Assembly (NCBI GenBank): GCA_030407315.1
Contig: JALQPE010002358.1
Span: 1 to 64,000 of the forward strand
Length of the DNA stretch: 64,000 bases
From: Asparagopsis taxiformis
Lineage: Eukaryota > Rhodophyta > Florideophyceae > Bonnemaisoniales > Bonnemaisoniaceae
Reading direction: 5' to 3'
Shown: positions 31,395-40,722 of the stretch, one piece after another
Position numbering within the stretch: the stretch's first letter is position 1
Layout of the letters: each line of letters begins with the position of its first letter
Program-made: the position numbers and the translations under genes
The notes under the pieces: model-generated
What the model saw: only the letters and a program-made list of their open reading frames with translations
Told to the model about the DNA's origin: nothing
Databases searched by the model: none

Positions 31395-34264
31395 ATGAGT
31401 AAGCGATTCTTTCAAGCAAAACACAAAATGAGCTCGACAGAACCTAGTTCTGGTCGGGAGGATGCATCCGTTAAAGCATTGTTTGCTGATATCATGGAAG
31501 GCTCGACAAACAGCCGTGTAGATCCTCGATCTTGCATTCCGTTGACATCAATTCGTCAAATATCCCGCTCTGGTGTCTTGAGATTGAAGTCTATATTCAG
31601 TGGAGGTTCCACAGTTTCTTCGGGAAAGAGAGATGGAATGCCCATAGAGAATATTGGAGATGGATTTGTTGCTGGATCTGATAATGCTATTGTTGTAGAG
31701 CTAACGGGAGGTTTGAAAAGACATGTGTTGGACTTCTTCCGATCTAAACTCGGCTCGGACGGGGAACCTATCTCTGAATCCCAAGCCGCAGAAAAAGCAG
31801 AAGGTCGTTCTGTCTGGTACGGAGTAGTAGACGGAATGCACAGAATGACTGCTATTCGTGAATTAATAGACGAAGATCCAGAACACTGGGAGTCTTTCTT
31901 GTGGCCTGTGACTATTCCGAAAGGCGGACACAGCTTGCAAACTTTGAAGCAATTAGGAAGGAATCAGAATAAGAAACATGATGCATCCTTTTACATCGAA
32001 TCAACTTTCTATGATACTTTGGTCGGTATAAGAGATGAAGCTGACCGATTGAAGACCATGTCGAATGGTAGAGCTCCATCTGCGAAATAGATCGCTTCAG
32101 CGTATGATGGTTGTACGCATCTGAAGGACAATACTATAAGACAAGCAGCAACAACAGCAGTTAGACTTCCACTAAGTGTAATACATGAGATCGGAGTAAT
32201 CATGAACGAAGAGCACCCGGATTTGGCAGAACCAAGTTCTGCTGAATATAAACCGCTGGAAAAATCCATGAATATGCGATGCACCGATTGTCGAGTATAC
32301 AGGAAATTCATCAACATAACTTCAATCAAGTCCGCGACAAATTTCATGAGAGCCTCAGGTCCGGACGGAGAAAAGAATCAAATCAACACGTTCCACCGGC
32401 TGAGGGAAATTTCTAGAACGAACAAGTTCAAAGCAGCATCGTATAAGGTAACAGTGGAGCAGTTTGAGAGTGCTTGTAGTGCAATGAGGGAGGCTCGAAA
32501 GTTTGAAGCTCTTTTAGAAGATGATGAATGGCCGTCTGGAATGGAAGTAGTCAAGCACAACTTACTCCGTACCACAAAATTTGATTGTGAAGTTACTGCC
32601 AATTTCGGGAATGATGGAGATGTTTTAGATTCTCTTCTTAAACAATATCGGAAAGTTTGTCCTGAGGCTGCACCCCTTAAAGAAAAAAGTTTTCCGAGAA
32701 TTTCACCAGGGAGAAAGAACTTCAGGCTAAAGACAATTGTACTGCCTTAGCTTCCGCGGATGATTCTCTTCCAATCGCAGCTGAAGATATCACTAAAGGG
32801 GGTGAAGTTTCTGAAGATCAAGTTCCACATCCAGTGCCGAGCATCACTATAGAAGGAAAGGCACCAAGAACATTACCACAGGATCTAGGCGATATGCCTC
32901 AATCAGAAGTCTTGACCAAACCTAATTCGGAACCAAATTCCGTTCAACCGAAGCAGGTTAACAGGAATAATTCCGCTCCATCAAACGCTCCGAGTGCCAA
33001 TTCTGTCCGACTGAATACGCGTCCAAAACGAGTTGCTTGTACTACAGAAGTGCTGGATGAGAAAATTAACTATCTTGACGAAATGGGTGTTTCATGCCAC
33101 CAGATGAAATGGCAAGATTTTGATAAGACCGTTTGGACAGATGGTGATGCTCTCTTCGATCTTATACTGACAGATCCACCGTATGGGACGCCTAAATCTC
33201 GTTCTTTGCGAAACACTTCTTACGATAACTTCATAGATGACAAGGAAGTGAAAGAGATATGTCAGTTTGCCAGGCGCGTCTTGAAGCCGGGAGGGTGGTT
33301 TCTTGCATTTGTTTCATTTCGAAACTTCGAACTTTTCTACAACGAACTTCACCGCATCGGATTTGCCGGACCAGAATACCCATTCGTAATTATGAAGGAT
33401 ACCAGTACGATGCAAGCTCACAGAGGTGATCAGTTTCCTCAGAACGCTTGTGAATTTTCTGTCATTGCAAGGGCACCAGGAATTTCGAAAAGTGCATTCA
33501 AGCCAGATTTGAGGAGCCCTTACAACTTCGTTCCTTCAAAGACAAGCAGACGGTTTGCTGCTATGTCAGGTATACCCGTTTCAAAAGAAAAGCTCCTTTT
33601 GCCAGGCACGAAATCTCCCGTCCTAACAGAGGAGAAAAATGTGGGTCTGCTTGCTGAACTAATCAATACATTTTGTCCAGAACGGGGTTCTGTTTTGGAT
33701 ATTTACGGAGGTACTTTCACTACTGGAATAGCTTCGATGCGAACTGCACGTTCATGTGTAGTAATCGAGTCAAGCGCATCTACATTTCGTCTTGCCCATG
33801 AGAGGCTACGTGCAGTGGCAGAGATACTGTATCGAAAAAGTCCATCCTCACACCACGCAATGAAGAAGAGAAAGACACGAGAGAATTCAAAAGCTGAAAG
33901 CAGTGGAGAAATCACGAAGATGATCGAAAAGAGCAGTACTATTGTTCAAAGTGGAAAAGATATGCTGAAAGGAGGGGACAGAGTTGAATTACTCCTTGAT
34001 GGAATCACTATTGGTCATGCAAAGCTTCTGTCAGCTCCAGATAGTGACAGTGATTTACATACTTCTATTCATAATGTTCCTCTCTCTGAGTACGAGAAAG
34101 ATGGACAGAAGCTAGTTGCATGCTATTCCTTCAAAGTTAAGGAGGATGCTGGCGATAAAAAATACCCATATGGTTATGGAGGCATCGAGAAGCCTCCGGG
34201 AAACCTGAAGGGCTTAGCGGGAATATTCTCTTGGGACATACACAGCATGAGATGTTCCAATTGA
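31395..34264 (+). pseudogene. ParB-like / DNA methyltransferase fusion gene with two lesions
   Basis: The ATG at 31395 (MSKRFFQAKHK) starts a protein of about 950 residues once two lesions are ignored: an in-frame TAG at 32088-32090 and a one-base loss in a run of A at about 32685. The N-terminal part has a ParB/Srx-like core ending in WYGVVDGMHRMTAIREL, with the GxHR box intact. A helical region and a Pro/Ser/Asn linker follow. The methyltransferase domain shows DLILTDPPYGTPKS (about 33163-33200), RRVLKPGGWFLAFVS, and GSVLDIYGGTFTTGIASM (about 33686-33740), the beta-class order of N6-adenine/N4-cytosine enzymes. A beta-rich tail (GGDRVELLLDGITIGHAKLL) ends the protein. ParB-methylase fusions are known from bacterial phage-like elements. 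The Copia LTR begins 23 bp after the stop codon. Confidence 0.7.
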
Positions 34265-34286
34265 GATAATGATGTTTGCGAATGTG

Positions 34287-34774
34287 TGTTGAAACGAATT
34301 GGTCGCTTACCAAGCGTTTATTGAATCTGCGAGCTCACTACATAATTTGTATTCTCGCCGAGGTGCGCCGGCGGTGCTAAGGACAGCCTGTTCAAGGCTG
34401 CTCCAGACAGACTGTCACTGACAGTCTGTCCTAGCAAGCACCCGCTGCCAATCTGGTACACGTGGGCTTCTCTATCATATCACCCACACGTGTACACTTA
34501 TCATAACATTTTCCCTCTGCCATGATGGCAACCCATCCTGGCATTTCTAATTACTAATTGAAAGTATGAGAAACAAATTGAAACTTCAGACGCTATTATC
34601 TCCATGAAGAAAGGTCGTAGAAGCTTCGGAGAAGTTGCTACCCGACTAATTCGGGCACGCTGAACACGATGAGATAGGTTTCGGAGCGCCTAGAGCACTC
34701 CTTCTAGGAGAAATCGAGGGTCAAAGTTTTCTCACGTAATTGAGCCCCTCAGGGCCAATTCCAGTGCTTCAACA
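34287..34774 (-). repeat. Copia 3' LTR
   Basis: This 488-bp LTR has termini TGTTGAA/TTCAACA. It contains a perfect 12-bp-arm hairpin (34406-34417 with 34419-34430), a 6-bp hairpin just upstream (34385-34401), and a third inverted pair around CACGTG (about 34459-34495), which could structure the transcript 3' end. The last codon and the stop of pol (TGT TGA) are the first six bases of this LTR. Confidence 0.95.
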
Positions 34775-37700
34775 CTCCCCCTCTTTGACCTTCTCGATTA
34801 ATGATTTGGTAGTTACCCCCATAAGTTCACGAAGCTTGACGAACTGAACCCTTTGCAGAGGCTTAGTGAGGACATCCGCTACCATATCAGATGTTGGACA
34901 GTAGTCGAAATCGAACATCCCTTCGAGGAGGCAATCCCGGACAAAGTGATACCGAATGTCGATATGCTTTGTGCGGGTTCCAGAAGCATCGTTCCTAGCC
35001 ATTTTGATAGATCCTTGATTATCCACATTGATGAGGATAGGATCTGCAGGATTTGTACCGCTGCTGAAACCAACGATGTTTCTCAGCCAGATTGCCTCCT
35101 TCACTGCTGCACTGAGAGCCATGTATTCTGCTTCTGAGGAAGACTGGGCTACGCAGCCTTGCTTACGAGACTTCCAGCTCACCGCTCCTCCAGCCATCTT
35201 GAAGACATAGCCACTGGTCGACTTCCGGTTGATAGTACAACCGCCCCAGTCCGAGTCGCTGTACCCGACTGGTGCAAGTGTTGCTGTAGCTTTATACATC
35301 ACGCCAAAGTCCCGTGTACCAGCGATGTAGCGTAGGACACGTTTAACGGCTACCCAGAGAGCTTTTGTCGGGGCCTCAACGAACTGTGCAAGTCTCCCAA
35401 CGGCAAATGCGATGTCAGGGCGAGTTCCAACCGCTAGGTACATCAGGCTGCCAATTGCTCTGCGATAGAGCGTAGAGTCTATGGGCTCAGTTTCGGTATC
35501 CGCGACGGAGATCTGAGCTTGCATTGGCGTAACAACCGGACTTGCATTTTCCATTCCAAACCGTTCCAATACCTTCTCAGCGTAGCGAGACTGGTTCAAG
35601 TGTAGCAGTCCTTTCGAGGTGTTGCGCGCAATCTCTAGTCCAAGACATACCCGAGCTCTACCACAATCCTTCATCTCGAAACGCTTGCTGAACTCTGCTT
35701 TCAGCTCATCCAACATATCTCTACTGCTTGAAGCAAGAAGAATATCGTCGACGTATAGTGCAATGATGATCATAGAGTCGTCACGATACCTGACGTAGAA
35801 ACATGGATCGTACGGAGAGCTCTGGAAGTCGAGCTGTGAAATGAGAAAGTCATCGATCTTAGCATGCCACTGCCTCGGAGCTTGTTTGAGTCCGTATAGA
35901 GCCTTTTGCAGTTTGCAGACATGGTCTGGATGCTTCGAGTCGATGAATCCCTCCGGCTGCTCCATGAAGATGTCCTGCTCGAGATCTCCGTAGAGAAAGG
36001 CTGTTTTGACGTCCATTTGGTCGCAGTGCAAATCGTGGTGGACAGTGAGCGCAAAGAACATGCGAAGAGTACAGAACTGGACAACGGGGGCATAAGTCTC
36101 GGAGTAGTCGATGCCGTACTTCTGCTGGAATCCTCGAGTTACGAGTCGAGCTTTGTGTTTGATCGAGTGCTCACCAGTTTCACTGACAACATCTTTGCGT
36201 TTGAAGACCCACTTCGAAGTGAGGAGGTTGAGAGCTTCACTGCGGGGGACCAGAATCCAGGTGCCATTTGCTTCGAGGGAATCCATCTCGGACTGAATGG
36301 CCTCAATCCAGAGATCTTTCTCCTCCCCCTTGGTCACCTCAGTGAAGGTAAGAAGATGTTCCGGAGTGGTATCAGCAGTAGTGGAGACAAGGGCAGTTGT
36401 TTTCCACCACTCACCCGGAGGTTTACGAGATCGAGAAGATTTACGCGGAGCGTTAAGGAGAGACTCATCAGTAGATGCTGAGGGAGTTGGTGGAGGAGAT
36501 TGAGGTTGTGGAGCGTTGGTGTCAGAGTCAGAGTCCGAATGGGATGAGGGAGGAGTATCCTGTTTGGTAGAGAGACCAGACTTGCTGTCTCCATCCCATG
36601 GCTCAGTATTGGACTCAGGAGCAGCATCAACGCTGTTGTAGTCTGTATCAGAAGATGGTAAACGCTTCTTCTGCAGCTCGTCGAACACTACGTCTCGCGA
36701 CACAACGACCTTTTCATTTGCTGTGTCCCATAGTTTGTAGGCTTTCTGGGAGCTTGCGTATCCAAGCATAATTGCTTCCTTTGCCCGCAAATCAAGGGTC
36801 TGAAGAAGTTTATCAGGCGTTTTGTACCAGCATCTACTTCCGAACGTTCGCATATGAGCAATACTCGGTTTCCTACCATACCAGATCTCATACGGAGTAT
36901 TTCTAGTTGGCAGGGAGCGGCTGGTGACACGGTTACGAATGTAGGCAGCACAGGAGAGTGCTTCTGCCCAGAACTCGAATGGGGTGTTGCTGTGATGGAG
37001 CATGGCACGAATTTGATCTTTGAGGGTTCTGTTCATTCTCTCTGCCACACCATTCTGTTGCGGAGTGTATGCACAGGTGGTCTGACGTTTGATTCCTTTG
37101 CTGTCGAGGAAGGAGGTAAAGTCGTTTGAGAAGAACTCTCCCCCTCCATCCGAGCGTAGTTGGCGGAGTTTACAACCAGTTTGCGTTTCAGCAATGCGCA
37201 GGAATCTCTGGAAGGAGTCGAAGCAATCGGACTTACGGTGGAGCGGGTATACCGTTAGCCATCGGGACTTGTCATCGATGAATGTCACAAAGTAGCGAGC
37301 TCCCCCTTTCGAGAGTACTTCCATCGGCCCTGCCAGATCTGTGTGAACCAACTGGAGTAGCTCAGATGCTCTCGTTTCGGAGAGCTTTGGAATAGCTGCT
37401 CGGGGCATTTTGCCGGTTATGCATCCTTCACATGGGGCACCTGCATCTGATTTCTGAGATTTGATTCGGAGGCCCTTCACGGCAGATAGCTGTTCCATGC
37501 GTGAGATACCGGACTTGTTGACATGCCCGAGCCGCTCGTGCCAGAGCTGTAGCGAGGCCACACAGGCTGTTTGCTGCACATGATCTTTTGGGGCCTTTGA
37601 CGAGAAGAGATCAATGGCATAGAGTCCCTTGCTTCTCCGTCCAGTGGCTATCGGTTTGTTGTTCTGAGTCAGGATGACTGTATTGTTATTGAACTGCACC

Positions 37701-38506
37701 GATATGCCTCGAGTAGTGAGGGTGCTGACGGAGATGAGAGAAAATACAAAAGAGGGAACGTGGAGAACGTCACGAAGTATGCACTGTTTTATTTCCCCAT
37801 ATAGAGAGATCATTAAACGAACATCACCACGGCCGACTGCCATTGAGGTAGACTTATCTCCCAGAGTTACGGAGAACGGTGTTATTTCCTTATAGGAAAC
37901 AAACATGGAGCGATCGAAGGTCATGTGAGAGGTGGCAGCAGAGTCTATGTACCAAGTTGATGTATGAAGAGATCCAGGAGTAGTTGACATGAGGCAAACA
38001 TACTCTTTCTCTTCATCATTATGGAAAGTAGACGCGGAAACAGAGTTTGATGGAGGATTGCCTTCTGAATCGGTGAGAGTAACCATGGCAGAAGGTTTAG
38101 ACCGTGCAGGCCGAGAGCGGGATGGACGGCCATACTTTTGCCAACAATACGGTTCAGTGTGGTTGGTACGACCGCAATGAGTGCATTTCTTTCGGTTACT
38201 GCCGGGCTGTTTCCCAGACCTGGATAATAATGCAGCCGAGTCAGAAGAAGAGCTTCCAGGTTTCAAAATAGAAGCTCTACGTTCCTCCTGAAGAAGGAGA
38301 CTTCGGACTTTGTCGAAGGTGAATGTAGGATCCTCATCACCTATAGCATCAAGAGCAGTAATGAGTGTCTGGAAGGAAGAAGGAAGGCCATTGAGGACAG
38401 CCATAGCCATTTCCTTGTCGTCGATGATCACGCCCATAGAGCTGAGGACCGAGGCCATCTGTCGAACACGATTAATGTAGACGAGCATCTGTTCACCGGG
38501 CTTCAT
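34769..38506 (-). CDS. Copia Gag-Pol polyprotein (zinc knuckle, protease, integrase, RT, RNase H)
   Basis: This is a 1245-aa frame. In order: the end of Gag, a CCHC knuckle (CTHCGRTNHTEPYC, residues 108-121), protease WYIDSAATSHM, GAG-pre-integrase LQLWHERLGHVNKSG with the CEGCITGKM Cys pair, an integrase core with Asp in HTDLAGPM, Asp in RSDGGGEF and Glu in NGVAERMNRT, then RVT_2 reverse transcriptase with FLYGDLEQDIFM and YVDDILLAS, and RNase H ending GYSDSDWGG and SSSEAEYMALS. All catalytic residues are present. The reading frame starts with an ATG whose last two bases are part of the stop codon of the upstream gag frame (ATGA overlap), so translation needs reinitiation, a frameshift, or correction of a base-call error. 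Confidence 0.92.
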   Translation of the reverse strand: MKPGEQMLVYINRVRQMASVLSSMGVIIDDKEMAMAVLNGLPSSFQTLITALDAIGDEDPTFTFDKVRSLLLQEERRASILKPGSSSSDSAALLSRSGKQPGSNRKKCTHCGRTNHTEPYCWQKYGRPSRSRPARSKPSAMVTLTDSEGNPPSNSVSASTFHNDEEKEYVCLMSTTPGSLHTSTWYIDSAATSHMTFDRSMFVSYKEITPFSVTLGDKSTSMAVGRGDVRLMISLYGEIKQCILRDVLHVPSFVFSLISVSTLTTRGISVQFNNNTVILTQNNKPIATGRRSKGLYAIDLFSSKAPKDHVQQTACVASLQLWHERLGHVNKSGISRMEQLSAVKGLRIKSQKSDAGAPCEGCITGKMPRAAIPKLSETRASELLQLVHTDLAGPMEVLSKGGARYFVTFIDDKSRWLTVYPLHRKSDCFDSFQRFLRIAETQTGCKLRQLRSDGGGEFFSNDFTSFLDSKGIKRQTTCAYTPQQNGVAERMNRTLKDQIRAMLHHSNTPFEFWAEALSCAAYIRNRVTSRSLPTRNTPYEIWYGRKPSIAHMRTFGSRCWYKTPDKLLQTLDLRAKEAIMLGYASSQKAYKLWDTANEKVVVSRDVVFDELQKKRLPSSDTDYNSVDAAPESNTEPWDGDSKSGLSTKQDTPPSSHSDSDSDTNAPQPQSPPPTPSASTDESLLNAPRKSSRSRKPPGEWWKTTALVSTTADTTPEHLLTFTEVTKGEEKDLWIEAIQSEMDSLEANGTWILVPRSEALNLLTSKWVFKRKDVVSETGEHSIKHKARLVTRGFQQKYGIDYSETYAPVVQFCTLRMFFALTVHHDLHCDQMDVKTAFLYGDLEQDIFMEQPEGFIDSKHPDHVCKLQKALYGLKQAPRQWHAKIDDFLISQLDFQSSPYDPCFYVRYRDDSMIIIALYVDDILLASSSRDMLDELKAEFSKRFEMKDCGRARVCLGLEIARNTSKGLLHLNQSRYAEKVLERFGMENASPVVTPMQAQISVADTETEPIDSTLYRRAIGSLMYLAVGTRPDIAFAVGRLAQFVEAPTKALWVAVKRVLRYIAGTRDFGVMYKATATLAPVGYSDSDWGGCTINRKSTSGYVFKMAGGAVSWKSRKQGCVAQSSSEAEYMALSAAVKEAIWLRNIVGFSSGTNPADPILINVDNQGSIKMARNDASGTRTKHIDIRYHFVRDCLLEGMFDFDYCPTSDMVADVLTKPLQRVQFVKLRELMGVTTKSLIEKVKEGEC
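34775..34786 (-). other. Copia polypurine tract
   Basis: On the minus strand the purine run AAAGAGGGGGAG sits directly against the 3' LTR, as required for plus-strand DNA priming. It also encodes the end of the polyprotein (KEGE). Confidence 0.85.
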
Positions 38507-38850
38507 AGTGGCGTATAGAAATCACGCCTTGCAGCTAGTTTGTTTAGGAGAGTGTGCCTTTGGTGCACGTTACAGATCTCCTGCCACATTTCCAGAGCAG
38601 TAGTGGTGTGTGACACGTTCTTGAGCATCTCATCAGACAACGTGATCCCGATGGTCATCCGAGCAGTTTTGTCTTTGCGAAGCCACTTGGACAGTGCTTC
38701 CTGTTCTGCCGGGCGTGGAGGACGTAGGTCAGGATCGATCATTTCGTCCACCTCGCGGTGTCCGAGGATGAGCTCCATCTTTTGCTTCCATGAGTGGAAG
38801 TTGGAGTAGTCCAGCTTTTCAATGCGAATGCCGGATGAAGTGCTCTCCAT
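38503..38850 (-). CDS. Copia Gag N-terminal part
   Basis: This 115-aa frame starts at the ATG at 38850 and shows the usual UBN2/Gag start (LDYSNFHSWKQKMELILGH) and LNKLAARRDFYT. It ends at TGA (38503-38505), overlapping the ATG of the Pol frame. In other Copia elements the two parts are one frame, and the expected next residues (MKPGEQMLVYINRVRQ) are exactly the start of the downstream frame. A one-base loss in a C run at about 38512 would explain the break. Confidence 0.85.
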   Translation of the reverse strand: MESTSSGIRIEKLDYSNFHSWKQKMELILGHREVDEMIDPDLRPPRPAEQEALSKWLRKDKTARMTIGITLSDEMLKNVSHTTTALEMWQEICNVHQRHTLLNKLAARRDFYTPL

Positions 38851-39034
38851 GGCTCTGCAATAAGTCTTATCTGTTCGACCCTTCCCAAGTGGACAACCGA
38901 TAGTCGTCTAGGACCAAGCTGGGATCTATAGGATAGAGACTTTTAGCTAAGAGCAAGATGAGTGGAGAACAAGAAAACAAGGTTTATGAAAGAGAAATCA
39001 GCTAGATTTCTATTGTGTCTAGAGAAAAGGAGTA

Positions 39035-39551
39035 CTACTTATCGGAGGAGGAAGAAGCCTTAGAGGCTTTAGGGGCTTTGAGAGTCTTCTCGATGCCACG
39101 GTGGCGACTACCGCGGAGGTGGTTGTCGAACTCGCTCTGGGTGCGAACGATGACACCGCAGGGCTTGCAGACCTTGAGACCACCTTCCTTCAGGCGTTCG
39201 ATAGTCTTCTTATGTCTAGAGCCGCTGAAGTGTGCGACTCTAGACTCGGCGGAGTTGAGAAAGACGTTGCAGTGATGGCACCTCGAGCGGTTTGCCTTCT
39301 TGTGAGCGGCGTACTTCTTCTTGTTGTCCCTCCTTTCGGCGATGCTGTAGGCTTTGCGGAAGACCCGGTCTTGAAGAGAATCCCCCTCGCGACGAAGCCT
39401 GGGAGGCTGCTCGTCGGTGCGCGGTTCCACGCGGTCTTCGTCACTGCTAAACACTGCAGAGAGAAGAGAACAAGAGAGTTAGAAGTTATACCGATCAATA
39501 CTAAGGTCTAAACCTTGAAATAGACCGAAAGGTGAAAGGTATAAACTTACT
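39035..39551 (-). CDS. Two-zinc-finger ORF in the Copia leader, start codon made by splicing
   Basis: The 139-aa protein (MFSSDEDRVEPRTD...) has two C2H2 fingers of the U1/JAZ type: CHHCNVFLNSAESRVAHFSGSRH and CKPCGVIVRTQSEFDNHLRGSRH, each followed by Lys/Arg-rich linkers; such fingers often bind double-stranded RNA or RNA-DNA hybrids. The reading frame lacks an ATG in the genomic sequence. A 97-nt intron (39550 down to 39454) with a perfect donor (GTAAGT) and a pyrimidine tract ending CTCTCTGCAG joins an upstream A (39551) to TG (39453-39452), forming ATG. It lies between the primer-binding site and gag, where Copia elements normally have no gene. It was probably captured from the host. Confidence 0.7.
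39454..39550 (-). other. Predicted 97-nt spliceosomal intron
   Basis: Donor GTAAGT at 39550-39545, and a polypyrimidine tract followed by CAG at 39456-39454 on the minus strand. Removal fuses A with TG into the start codon of the zinc-finger ORF. Confidence 0.7.
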
Positions 39552-39730
39552 TGTGGATAGAGTTGATGAGAAAACCAAACGTCCGATGAGTTTATTCGGT
39601 GATATGTAAAGGCTATAACGCTATACCGATCAGGACAAGGTCACTGTCTTACAAGAGCAGGACCGAGTTGAGAAAGGTATAGACTAGCCAATATAAAAGC
39701 AAAGGCCAATTCCAGTAATTGGGCCTTGAA

Positions 39731-39818
39731 TGGCCCGGTAGCCGAGTCGGTTGGACGGTCCACGTCGATGTATAGATCCTTGGTTCAAACCCCAGCAACG
39801 ACGCTGGCCAAACTTTTT
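39731..39818 (+). other. tRNA-like sequence (degenerate, Pol III boxes and T-run)
   Basis: An A-box match (TAGCCGAGTCGG, 39739-39750) and a B-box match (GGTTCAAACCC, 39782-39792) are spaced as in a tRNA, followed by TTTTT at 39814-39818. The D stem pairs and the acceptor ends pair partly (5 of 7), but no anticodon stem forms. It is probably a tRNA-derived SINE head or a dead tRNA copy, antisense to the Copia element it lies in. Confidence 0.5.
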
Positions 39819-39851
39819 CCTTCGCACGCGAACCCCAGATGAAAGAATGAT

Positions 39852-40220
39852 GTCACCTGATGACGATGACCCGGAAACGGATGGCAAGATGACAGAGTGT
39901 CAGTATGACACAGTGTGGATGACAGGATGTCAGTGTCAGTGACAGGATGACACAGTGTCGGCGCGGAGCGGCGACAGAGGTGCGGCGCGGCGACAGAGGT
40001 GCGGCGCGGCGACAGAGGTGCGCTGCGATCGTCGGGGGAGCGTGAAGGAGACGCTCAGCAAGACCGCGGAAGCGCGGCAAGGCGCAGAACGGAAGAAAAG
40101 CGAGTAGACGAAGAGAAGAGAGAACGAGGCGAGAACGAGACGAAATAGGTAAGAGAACGCCGACGCAAACGACGCACTTACCAAAGCGCTAGAGAATAAG
40201 AAACGACCCGAGCGAGCGCA
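39852..40220. other. GC-rich Copia 5' leader
   Basis: This is the transcribed leader between the primer-binding site and the zinc-finger ORF. It includes a purine-rich GAGAACGAG tract and near-repeated GGTGCGGCGCGGCGACAGA units at 39967-40017 (about 18-bp period, three copies). No gene was recognised. Confidence 0.5.
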
Positions 40221-40234
40221 CTGGGCCCATGACC
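40221..40234 (-). other. Copia primer-binding site, half-tRNA type (initiator Met)
   Basis: Plus-strand CTGGGCCCATGACC directly abuts the LTR. It is nearly identical to the anticodon stem-loop of eukaryotic initiator tRNA-Met (CTGGGCCCATAACC, one difference). Priming from an internal half-tRNA fragment is known for Drosophila copia and yeast Ty5; here it is inferred. Confidence 0.75.
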
Positions 40235-40722
40235 TGTTGAAACGAATTGGTCGCTTACCGAGCGTTTATTGAATCTGCGAGCTCACTACATAATTTGTAT
40301 TCTCGCCGAGGTGCGCCGGCGGTGCTAAGGACAGCCTGTTCAAGGCTGCTCCAGACAGACTGTCACTGACAGTCTGTCCTAGCAAGCACCCGCTGCCAAT
40401 CTGGTACACGTGGGCTTCTCTATCATATCACCCACACGTGTACACTTATCATAACATTTTCCCTCTGCCATGATGGCAACCCATCCTGGCATTTCTAATT
40501 ACTAATTGAAAGTATGAGAAACAAATTGAAACTTCAGACGCTATTATCTCCATGAAGAAAGGTCGTAGAAGCTTCGGAGAAGTTGCTACCCGACTAATTC
40601 GGGCACGCTGAACACGATGAGATAGGTTTCGGAGCGCCTAGAGCACTCCTTCTAAGAGAAATCGAGGGTCAAAGTTTTCTCACGTAATTGAGCCCCTCAG
40701 GGCCAATTCCAGTGCTTCAACA
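40235..40722 (-). repeat. Copia 5' LTR
   Basis: 488 bp, nearly identical to the other LTR. No TATA box was assigned with confidence. Its outer end (40722) directly abuts a truncated Gypsy gag gene. Confidence 0.95.

Larger units (their letters stand above)
34287..40722 (-). mobile_element. Ty1/Copia LTR retrotransposon, nearly complete
   Basis: Two 488-bp LTRs (34287-34774 and 40235-40722) bound it, both TGTTGAA...TTCAACA. Going 5' to 3' on the minus strand: LTR, primer-binding site, 1.4-kb leader with a zinc-finger ORF, gag start, polyprotein, polypurine tract, LTR. The LTRs differ at about two visible positions (34315/40263 and near 34710/40658), so the insertion is recent. The flanking 5-mers (ATGTG on the left, GTTTT on the right) do not form a target-site duplication, and the flanks belong to different elements. 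Confidence 0.9.

Noticed and set aside
39731..39810. Functional tRNA gene
   Set aside because: A and B boxes and a T-run are present, but no anticodon stem forms and the acceptor pairs only partly.
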